41,000 bases of DNA. It comes from JB111 sp052093225. Lineage in GTDB: Bacteria > Actinomycetota > Actinomycetes > Actinomycetales > Actinomycetaceae. Of the stretch, positions 31,615 to 37,996 are shown piece after piece; position 1 is the stretch's first letter, and every line of letters begins with the position of its first letter. Where the stretch lies: the NCBI GenBank assembly GCA_052093225.1, contig JBQDDG010000031.1:1-41000 (forward strand), in the 5' to 3' direction. The notes beneath the pieces are model-generated. The model did not search any database. It saw nothing but the letters and a program-made list of their open reading frames with translations, and was not told where the DNA came from. Position numbers and translations under genes: made by a program.

Positions 31615-32370
31615 GTGAGGACCCCGACCGCGAGCAGTGCGCCCCCGGCAGAGCGGGCCGGTGCGGCGCGTGCCGCGCTGACCGCCGTGCTGGCCGCGGT
31701 GCTCGCCCTCATCGCGCTGGGACCGCCGCTCGGGATCGCGATCGTCGTCCTGCTGTGCGCCGTCGCCCTGGGAGTCGGGCTGCCGCGGCTCCTCGACCTC
31801 CCGCACGGCACGGGCGCCGCCTGGTTCCTCGGGGTCGGCGCCCCGGTGGTCACGCTCGTCGTGTGGCTGGGCGGTACCGAGCGGATCGTCCTGCTGCTCG
31901 CCGGCTCCGTCGTCACCGCGTTCGTCCACCAGATGGTGCGGCGCGACGGGCGCCCACGCCTGACCGAGTCCGTCGCGGGGGACGTCCTCGGGCTCGTCGT
32001 CATGTGCTTCGGGACGGGGTGGTTCGTCGCGGCGGGTGAGCCTGGCGGCGAGACGTGGGTGGTGATCGGCGCCCTCGCCGTCGTCCTCGGTGCCGCGTGC
32101 GCCGCGCTGCCCGTCGGCTCGACATGGACGGCGGAGCTGGCCGGCGTCGTCGCAGCGGTGGCCGGTGCGCTCGTCGGCGGGCTCTCCGACGTCGGCTGGT
32201 GGCAGGGGGGCCTGGTCGGCCTCGTCGTCGGCGTGGTGACCGCGGCGCTCCATCGCACCTCGGCGCGCTCGCCCAGCACGTCCCGCCTCCGCCCCGCGAT
32301 CGCCGCCGCGACGATCCCTGTGCTCACCGTGGGTGCCGTCGTCGCCGTCGGCCGCCTCGCGCTCGGCTGA
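31615..32370 (+). CDS. Polytopic membrane protein of unknown function (glnR-adjacent)
   Basis: A 251-residue membrane protein with about eight hydrophobic segments and a short hydrophilic N-terminus. Visible elements are MVRRDGRPRLTESVAGDVLGL in the mid loop, LGAACAALPVGSTWTAELAG and LVVGVVTAALHRTSARSPSTS. I do not recognise a named family with certainty. It is divergent from glnR (88 bases apart), as is an uncharacterised exported protein gene beside mycobacterial glnR, so it may be the same conserved neighbour. Transport or sensing are both possible. Confidence 0.75.
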   Translation: MRTPTASSAPPAERAGAARAALTAVLAAVLALIALGPPLGIAIVVLLCAVALGVGLPRLLDLPHGTGAAWFLGVGAPVVTLVVWLGGTERIVLLLAGSVVTAFVHQMVRRDGRPRLTESVAGDVLGLVVMCFGTGWFVAAGEPGGETWVVIGALAVVLGAACAALPVGSTWTAELAGVVAAVAGALVGGLSDVGWWQGGLVGLVVGVVTAALHRTSARSPSTSRLRPAIAAATIPVLTVGAVVAVGRLALG

Positions 32371-32429
32371 GCCCGGACGGGAACTGGCCCGGACCGGGAC
32401 AGGCCCGGACCGGAGCGGGGGCGACGGCC

Positions 32430-32435
32430 TACGCT
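32430..32435 (+). promoter_or_regulatory. Candidate -10 element of the nitrobindin-like gene (leaderless layout)
   Basis: TACGCT ends six bases before ATG 32442, with no Shine-Dalgarno. It has the same sequence and spacing as the one before the transglutaminase-like gene. Confidence 0.5.
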
Positions 32436-32441
32436 GGGACC

Positions 32442-33026
32442 ATGACGTTCACCTTCCCCGAGGGGCTCGCGCCCGAGGCCTACCCGATCGCCTGGCTCGT
32501 CGGTCGATGGCACGGATCCGGGGCGGTCGGCTACGACGGCATCGAGGAGCAGCTCGTCGTCCAGGAGATCGAGGTCGAGCACGACGGCGGCCCCTACCTG
32601 CGTTGGACCGCCACGCTCTGGCTCGCCGACCCGGAGCTCTCGGGCCCGGTCGCCAACGAGACGCCCGGCCTCGAGCGCTACGCCCACCTCGTGAAGTCCC
32701 AGCTCTGGTCGACCGAGACCGGCTACTTCCGCATCGTCCCCGGCGAGGCGCCGCCGCCCGGCGCACCGGCACCGCAGACCGCCGAGCTCGAGGTCCTGGT
32801 CGCCGACCCGGCCGGCCACCTCTCGCTCTACGTGGGTCGCTCCCAACCGGCCCGGATCGAGCTGGCGACCGACGCCGTCGTGCGTTCGCCGAGCGCCGCC
32901 GAGCTCTCCGCGGGCTCGTGGATGCTCGGGCTCGTCCAGTCCGACCTCATGTGGGCGCGCGACATCGCCGCGTTCGGCAAGCCGCTCGCGCCCTACGTCT
33001 CCGGCCGCCTGGGGAGGGTCGCATGA
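32442..33026 (+). CDS. Ferric nitrobindin-like (FABP-fold) protein
   Basis: A 194-residue soluble ten-strand barrel of the nitrobindin/FABP-like family. WLVGRWHGSGAVGYDGIEEQ (near residues 14-33) is the GxWxGxG mark, and the C-terminus has GLVQSDLMWARDIAAFGKPL. In true heme-binding nitrobindins a His lies near the end, in a GQPL-H-type stretch; here the matching stretch is FGKPLAPYVSGRL with no His, so heme-based peroxynitrite isomerase activity is doubtful. Databases call such members ferric nitrobindin-like. It overlaps ygfZ by four bases. Its role is unknown; a lipophilic ligand is an option. Confidence 0.88.
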   Translation: MTFTFPEGLAPEAYPIAWLVGRWHGSGAVGYDGIEEQLVVQEIEVEHDGGPYLRWTATLWLADPELSGPVANETPGLERYAHLVKSQLWSTETGYFRIVPGEAPPPGAPAPQTAELEVLVADPAGHLSLYVGRSQPARIELATDAVVRSPSAAELSAGSWMLGLVQSDLMWARDIAAFGKPLAPYVSGRLGRVA

Positions 33027-34192
33027 GCCTGCCCGGCACCGCACCGGCCGCCGCCCCCGACCTCACCGGCTGGGAGCCCACCCCGTCGCCGCTCCTCGCG
33101 CGCGAGGGCGCCGTCGAGGGTTCCGGCCCCGACGCCGGTGTGCCCCTCCACCTCGGCCGCCCCGTCCACGAGCAGCGCGCGCTCGAGGCGGGTGACGCCG
33201 TCGTCGACCTCTCCCAGCTCGGCGTCGTCACCGTCAGCGGCCCCGACCGGCTCACCTGGCTCGACACGCTGTCCTCCCAGTGGGTCCGCGACCTCGCCCC
33301 CGGTGCGTCGACCGAGCTGCTGCTGCTCGACAACCGTGGGCACCTCGCCTTCGCCGTCGCGCTCGTCGACGACGGGACCACCGCCTGGCTCGTCGGCGAG
33401 GGGTCGACCGCGGGCCGCCTGGCCGAGTTCCTCGACTCGATGCGCTTCATGCTCGACGTCGCAGTGTCGGTGCGCGACGACGTCGCGGCCATCGGAGCCG
33501 TCGGGACCGGTCGGGAGCGCCTGCGCGCGATCGACGCCCTCGCGGTGTGGGACGACCCGTGGCCGAGCACCGGCGAGGGCTCGACCGCCTACGGACCCGC
33601 CGACGCCGACCACCCCGGGACCGAGACCCCCTTCGGGCTCGCCCTCGTGGATCGGGACCGGCTCGTGGAGGCGATCGAGCGAGCCCTCGCCGCCGACGAC
33701 GACGGCCGGCCGGCCGGGCAGCTCGCCGGCACCTGGTCCTGGGAGGCCGTACGTGTGGCCGCCTTCCGCCCGCGGCACGGCAGCGAGGTCGACGACCGCA
33801 CACTGCCCCACGAGCTGGACTGGCTGCGCACCGCCGTCCACCTGTCCAAGGGCTGCTACCGCGGGCAGGAGACGATCGCCCGCGTCGTCAACCTGGGCCG
33901 GCCCCCGCGCCGGCTCGTCCTGCTGCACCTCGACGGGAGCGAGCACCTCACCCCCGAGCCGGGTGCCGAGCTCGAGCTCGACGGGAAGGTGGTCGGCCGG
34001 ATCACCTCCGTCGTGCGCCACGGGACCGACGGGCCGCTCGCGCTCGCCGTGGTCAAGCGTTCGCTCCCACCCGACGCCGTGCTCTCGACCGGTGGCGTGA
34101 CCGCGGCGCAGGAGACGATCGTCGACCCTGCCGGCGTCACCGACGCGCGGCCCGCCGAGCGTCCCGGCGCCGGGCTCAAGCGCCTGAGGTAG
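33023..34192 (+). CDS. ygfZ: Folate-binding YgfZ/GcvT-family protein
   Basis: A 389-residue soluble protein related to the T protein of the glycine cleavage system. YgfZ proteins help make or repair Fe-S clusters and bind folate. The family motif is KGCYRGQE near residue 277, preceded by PHELDWLRTAVHL. VDLSQLGVVTVSGPDRLTWLDTL (split over two strands) is the N-terminal mark. GRPPRRLVLLHLDGSE opens the C-terminal domain. The start ATG 33023 overlaps the nitrobindin-like stop (ATGA), with GGGGAGGG upstream. The pairing of the two genes suggests a shared function in iron-cluster or redox upkeep, an inference only. Confidence 0.92.
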   Translation: MSLPGTAPAAAPDLTGWEPTPSPLLAREGAVEGSGPDAGVPLHLGRPVHEQRALEAGDAVVDLSQLGVVTVSGPDRLTWLDTLSSQWVRDLAPGASTELLLLDNRGHLAFAVALVDDGTTAWLVGEGSTAGRLAEFLDSMRFMLDVAVSVRDDVAAIGAVGTGRERLRAIDALAVWDDPWPSTGEGSTAYGPADADHPGTETPFGLALVDRDRLVEAIERALAADDDGRPAGQLAGTWSWEAVRVAAFRPRHGSEVDDRTLPHELDWLRTAVHLSKGCYRGQETIARVVNLGRPPRRLVLLHLDGSEHLTPEPGAELELDGKVVGRITSVVRHGTDGPLALAVVKRSLPPDAVLSTGGVTAAQETIVDPAGVTDARPAERPGAGLKRLR

Positions 34193-34198
34193 GGGGTC

Positions 34199-35833
34199 GT
34201 GGCCGGGGACGACGACGGGCGGCCCGACGGCGGGCTGCGTCGCCTCGCGCTGCACACGCGCACCCGCGTGCGGCAGGGTTTCCGGCGTGCGCGCTGGGCC
34301 TTCGCCCCCACGATCGTGGCGGCCGCGGCGGCGGCGGTCGCCTATGTCGTCTCTTCCCAGCTGCTGGGCCACGAGATGCCGATCTTCGCGCCGACGGCCG
34401 CGTTCCTCTGCCTCGGGTTCACCTCGGACCGGCAGCTGAGGCGGGTCGCGGAGCTCGGCGTGGGCTGCACGCTCGGCGTGGGGCTCGGCGAGCTCTTCGC
34501 CGCCCTGTTCGGGGTGGGCGCGATCCAGATCTTCTTCGTCCTCGTCCTCGGCACGCTCGCCGCGCGCATCGTCGACCGCGGCGACCTGCTCACGTACCAG
34601 GCGGGCATCCAGAGCATCGTCGTCATCGCCATGCCCACCGGGGCGATGACCGACGGCGCGTTCGGCCGGTGGACAGACGCGCTGGTGGGTGCGGCGATCG
34701 CGTTCTTCGTGGCTGCGCTGCTGCCTGACAACGCCATCCGGCGGCCGAGGCGCCGCGCGCAGGCCGCGGTCACCGAGCTCTCCGACATGCTGCAGATGCT
34801 CTCCGAGGCGCTCAGGCGGGGCGACCCCGAGCGCGCGCGAGACGCGCTCACGGTGGGGCGGGACGCCCAGCAGGTGCTCGACAACTGGGAGAAGACGGTG
34901 CGCAACGCCCGTCAAGTCATCACCGTCAACCCCACGATGCGCGCCGACCGCACCGAGGTGGGCCGGCTGGCGCGGGCCTCCGTGCTCGCCGACCGCGCCG
35001 TGCGCAACGCCCGCGTGGTGGCCCGGAAGGCGGAGAGCGTGGTCGAGGCCGGGCCGCGCCCCGACCTCGCGCTCTCGCTCGACGCCCTGGCCAGCGGGCT
35101 GCGGCTGCTCGCTCTCGACCTCGGACGCGGCGACGTGCCCGACTTGTCCCAGGGACGGCTCGCGGCGTCCGCCGGCACGCTCGACCCGGACGACTACGCC
35201 GTCGACGGGTGGCCCACGCAGACGCTCGTGTCCGTGCTGCGCTCCCTCGTGGTGGACGTCCTCCAGATCGCCGGCATGTCCGCCGCCGACGCCCGCGGGC
35301 AGCTGCCCGACGCCGACGGCGTGCCGAGCGCTGGCTCCGCCGGTGGGGCCGGGCCCGCACTGGGGGAGCGTGCACCGAGCGGTGCCTCCGCCGAGGGGGC
35401 GCCGAGCGGTGCGTCCGACGTCGGGACGACGAGCGGTGCGTCCGACGTCGGGACCACGAGAGGGGCCTCCGCCGGGGCGGCCGGACTCGCGCGCGGTGCG
35501 CACGGGGCCGCGGAGCCCGGGGGAGAGGCCTCTGGCGACGCTGGCGTGGGTGCCGGCGTGGGTGCTGGTTCGGCCGATGGCCAGGGAGACGACGTCGAGG
35601 AGGACATCGAGGACGGGGACGACGAGGTGGATCTCGGGGACCACGATCTTGACGATCACCACGTCGTCGACCATGACCTCGACGAGCACGGACTCGACGA
35701 TCACCACGTCGTCGACCACGCCCACGACCTCGTCGACCATGAACGTGGCGAGCACGACCTCGGTGAGTACGTGAATGACGAGGAGAGCGGGCCCGAGGGC
35801 CGCGACGGCGCGGGCGAGCCGCCGTCGCGCTGA
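34199..35833 (+). CDS. FUSC-family membrane protein with a long His/Asp-rich tail
   Basis: A 544-residue protein. About six hydrophobic helices at residues 34-180 form the FUSC (aromatic acid exporter-like) module: AAAAAVAYVVSSQLLGHEMP, APTAAFLCLGFTSDRQLRRV, and LVGAAIAFFVAALLPDN. A cytoplasmic helical domain follows to about residue 370. The C-terminal 150 residues are low complexity: first Gly/Ala/Ser, with a 9-residue repeat SGASDVGTT (27-bp DNA repeat at 35404 and 35431), then about residues 480-520 with 11 His and many Asp, including a 15-residue period (45-bp DNA repeat at 35651 and 35696) of DDHHVVDH. A metal-binding role is likely for the tail, an inference. GTG 34199 has AGGGGG before it. 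Confidence 0.88.
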   Translation: MAGDDDGRPDGGLRRLALHTRTRVRQGFRRARWAFAPTIVAAAAAAVAYVVSSQLLGHEMPIFAPTAAFLCLGFTSDRQLRRVAELGVGCTLGVGLGELFAALFGVGAIQIFFVLVLGTLAARIVDRGDLLTYQAGIQSIVVIAMPTGAMTDGAFGRWTDALVGAAIAFFVAALLPDNAIRRPRRRAQAAVTELSDMLQMLSEALRRGDPERARDALTVGRDAQQVLDNWEKTVRNARQVITVNPTMRADRTEVGRLARASVLADRAVRNARVVARKAESVVEAGPRPDLALSLDALASGLRLLALDLGRGDVPDLSQGRLAASAGTLDPDDYAVDGWPTQTLVSVLRSLVVDVLQIAGMSAADARGQLPDADGVPSAGSAGGAGPALGERAPSGASAEGAPSGASDVGTTSGASDVGTTRGASAGAAGLARGAHGAAEPGGEASGDAGVGAGVGAGSADGQGDDVEEDIEDGDDEVDLGDHDLDDHHVVDHDLDEHGLDDHHVVDHAHDLVDHERGEHDLGEYVNDEESGPEGRDGAGEPPSR

Positions 35834-35842
35834 GCGGGCGAC

Positions 35843-35848
35843 TACCGT
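35843..35848 (+). promoter_or_regulatory. Candidate -10 element of the DUF2516 gene (leaderless layout)
   Basis: TACCGT ends six bases before ATG 35855. The six spacer bases AGAGGT could also serve as a weak ribosome binding site, though very close. Confidence 0.4.
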
Positions 35849-35854
35849 AGAGGT

Positions 35855-36217
35855 ATGTTCGCGGCCCTCCAGTCCTTCGTGCTGCTCGCGCTGAGTCTCG
35901 GCGCCGTGGCGCTGACCGGGTGGGCGCTCGTCGACGTCCTCACGCGCAAGGACTCCGCCTTCGTCGCCGCGGGCAAGCTCGCGCGCCGGATCTGGATGAT
36001 CATCCTCGCGGCGTCGCTGGGCATCTCCATCGTCTCGGTGCCCCCGCCCATCGGCATCGGCACCGGCGTCGGCGGCATCCTGTCGATCGCCGCGATCATC
36101 GCCGGCGCCGTCTACCTCACCGACGTCCGGCCCGCGGTGAGGGACTACTCCCCGCGCAAGCGCCGGGGCGGTCGCGGCGGGCGGGGGAACCAGCCGCCGA
36201 CCGGCTGGCGCACGTGA
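35855..36217 (+). CDS. DUF2516 family membrane protein
   Basis: A 120-residue membrane protein of an actinobacterial family without known function. Three hydrophobic stretches are visible: FVLLALSLGAVALTGWALVDVL, ARRIWMIILAASLGISIVSV and ILSIAAIIAGAVYLTDVRPA, with a basic Gly/Arg tail (RKRRGGRGGRG). The DVLTRKDSAFVAAGK segment between the first two is the family mark. It overlaps the dtd start (GTGA) by four bases, so it is translated with that gene. Confidence 0.88.
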   Translation: MFAALQSFVLLALSLGAVALTGWALVDVLTRKDSAFVAAGKLARRIWMIILAASLGISIVSVPPPIGIGTGVGGILSIAAIIAGAVYLTDVRPAVRDYSPRKRRGGRGGRGNQPPTGWRT

Positions 36218-36669
36218 GGGCGGTCCTCCAGCGCGTGACCCGGGCCGCCGTGAGCGTGCGCGGCGAGGACGGCTCGCCCGACGTCGTCGGAGCGATCGAC
36301 CGGCCCGGGCTGCTCGCACTCGTCGGCGTCACCCACGCCGATGCCTCCGCGCAGGCCCAGGTGGTCGCGCGCAGGATCGCGGAGCTGCGGATCCTCGACG
36401 ACGAGCGTTCCGTCCTCGACGCCGGAGCGCCGGTCCTCGTGGTCTCGCAGTTCACGCTCTACGGGTCCACGCGGAAGGGACGCCGGCCGTCCTGGTCCGC
36501 CGCTGCGCCGGGTCCGGTGGCCGAGCCGCTGGTGGACGAGGTGGCCGCACGGCTGCGGGACGCCGGCGTGGAGGTGGCGACCGGCCGGTTCGGGGCGCAC
36601 ATGACGATCGACATGGTGGCCGACGGCCCGGTCACGCTCCTCGTGGAGTCCGAGCCGGCCTCCAACTGA
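36214..36669 (+). CDS. dtd: D-aminoacyl-tRNA deacylase
   Basis: Removes D-amino acids (and Gly from tRNA-Ala) wrongly attached to tRNA, in the cytoplasm. The 151-residue protein has the two active-site motifs of DTD: SQFTLYGSTRKGRRPSW near residues 76-92 and, at the end, GAHMTIDMVADGPVTLLVE, where the usual GPVT is kept. A short insert (EDGSPDVV) is seen in the first loop. The start is GTG 36214 within the stop of the previous gene. It is the last gene of the set before a repeat-rich gap. Confidence 0.94.
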   Translation: MRAVLQRVTRAAVSVRGEDGSPDVVGAIDRPGLLALVGVTHADASAQAQVVARRIAELRILDDERSVLDAGAPVLVVSQFTLYGSTRKGRRPSWSAAAPGPVAEPLVDEVAARLRDAGVEVATGRFGAHMTIDMVADGPVTLLVESEPASN

Positions 36670-36763
36670 GCGGCTGGTCGGCTGGGTCCCCCCGCACCTC
36701 AGCGCCCGGTTGTCCTTCTCTCGTCGAGGCCACGGTTTGTGTCACGAGGCCACGCCCCTCGTC

Positions 36764-36962
36764 GGTGTTCTCGTGACAGAACCCGTGTTCTCGCGGTCCT
36801 AGGGGGACGCAGCCGGTGTTCTCGTGACAGAACCCGTGTTCTCGACGGATGTGAAGAGTGGCTGCGCCCGAGGCGGCGCGTGACGCGGGGGAGTGAGGAC
36901 TCGCCTGACTTTTATGGGGGAGTGAGGGTTCGCGTGACGCGGGGGAGTGAGGACTCGCCTGA
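36764..36962. repeat. Two interspersed repeat families downstream of dtd
   Basis: A 30-base unit starting GGTGTTCTCGTGACAGAACC occurs at 36764-36793 and 36815-36844. A 31-base unit starting GCGTGACGCGGGGGAGTGAG occurs at 36878-36908 and 36932-36962, with partial copies at about 36916 and 36985. The GTTCT...AGAAC core of the first unit is a short palindrome. The whole gap 36670-37004 has no gene that I can support; it is made mostly of these repeats. Confidence 0.8.
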
Positions 36963-37004
36963 GTTTGGGGGACTGGGGAGCTCGCGTGACTTGGGGAGCG
37001 AGGG

Positions 37005-37808
37005 TTACGGGCGGCTGAAGAGGTCGCGGGCCTCGTCGAGGAGGTCCTCGAAGAAGCTGCTGTCCTCGTCGTCCTGGCCGCCGTCGCCGCTGCCCGGACC
37101 GCTTCCATTCCCGGGGCCGTTCCCACTGCCGTTCCCGTTGCCGTCGCCCGGACCGTTTCCGTTGCCGGGGCCGTCCTCGTCACCGGGAGCGCCGCCGTTG
37201 TCCGGACCGTCGCCCGGCCGGTCGCTGCTGTTCCCGCGCCCCGGCCCGTTGCCGTTCCCGTTGCCGTCGCCGTTCCCGTCCCCGGGACCGTCACCGTTCC
37301 CGAAGCCGTCGCCCGCACCGTCCTGCCCGGAACCCGGCGCCTCCGGAGCCTCGTCGTCGCCGAGGCCGAACAGGTCGCGGAGCTCGTCCAGCGGGTTGCC
37401 GAAGCGACGCTCGGCCTCCGCCTCGGCGCGCTCGCGCAGCTCCCGGGCCTCCTCGTCCGCGCGCTCGCGCAGCCGGTCGGCCTCGGCCAGCGCGTTGTCC
37501 GTGAGGTCGCGCAGCCCGGTTCCGGTCTCCTGCTCGGACTCGTCCTCCGGCTCGGGCGCATCGCTCGGGCTCTCGCCGCCGACGCCACCGTCAGCGCCAC
37601 CACCGCCATCAGCGCCATCCGGCGCATCGCTCCCCGACTCGCCACCCTCGACGAAGGTGTCCTCGAACGAGTCCTGCTCGGCGTCGTCGGCGCCGTCGGA
37701 CCCGGGCCAGAGCAGCACCATGAGCGTGAGGGTGCCGACGAGGGCAGCCGTCACGAGGGCGGCGAGGATCAGTACCCCGCGCCCGAGCGGCGTCTCGTCG
37801 GTCGACAT
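37005..37808 (-). CDS. Single-pass membrane protein with coiled coil and Gly/Asn repeats (unknown function)
   Basis: A 267-residue protein, family unknown. One membrane helix is near residues 10-34 (GVLILAALVTAALVGTLTLM). Next is an acidic Asp/Glu/Ser/Gly stretch to about residue 95, then a charged helix with RLRERADEEARELRERAEAE (coiled coil likely) ending NPLDELRDLFGLGDD. A 75-residue region of Gly/Asn/Asp/Pro repeats (GNG, GDG, GPG) follows. The C-terminus, FFEDLLDEARDLFSRP, is another amphipathic helix that resembles the internal LDELRDLF. The few basic residues at the start suggest N-in, with the acidic part outside. The start ATG 37808 is divergent from clpC. Function is not known. Confidence 0.8.
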   Translation of the reverse strand: MSTDETPLGRGVLILAALVTAALVGTLTLMVLLWPGSDGADDAEQDSFEDTFVEGGESGSDAPDGADGGGGADGGVGGESPSDAPEPEDESEQETGTGLRDLTDNALAEADRLRERADEEARELRERAEAEAERRFGNPLDELRDLFGLGDDEAPEAPGSGQDGAGDGFGNGDGPGDGNGDGNGNGNGPGRGNSSDRPGDGPDNGGAPGDEDGPGNGNGPGDGNGNGSGNGPGNGSGPGSGDGGQDDEDSSFFEDLLDEARDLFSRP

Positions 37809-37933
37809 GCCCTCATCGTCGGCCGCGCGGCCCCGTGCGGCAAGGCCGGCCGACGGGGCGAGGTCCCCGTCACCGGCCTCACGCCCATGGCGAACAAGGG
37901 CAGGACCGGCACGGTGACGCGGTTAGTCTCGGT

Positions 37934-37947
37934 GAACGCCCGCAGCG
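37934..37947 (+). promoter_or_regulatory. Possible ClgR-like site upstream of clpC
   Basis: GAACGC, five bases, GCG resembles the ClgR motif GTTCGC-N5-GCG used for clp genes in actinobacteria, with two mismatches. TAGTCT at 37924-37929 might be the -10. The site lies downstream of that candidate, which is unusual for an activator, so support is weak. Confidence 0.25.
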
Positions 37948-37996
37948 GGTCGTCATGCGATCCATGCGCCGCCCGCATCACACCCAGGGAGTGCCC

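Noticed and set aside
32993..36319. Minus-strand open frame of over 1,100 codons opposite ygfZ, the FUSC gene and DUF2516
   Set aside because: It is the antisense frame of well-supported genes; such long frames are common at this GC content. Its translation is Arg/Gly/Pro/Ala-rich with no domain, and it has no ribosome binding site.
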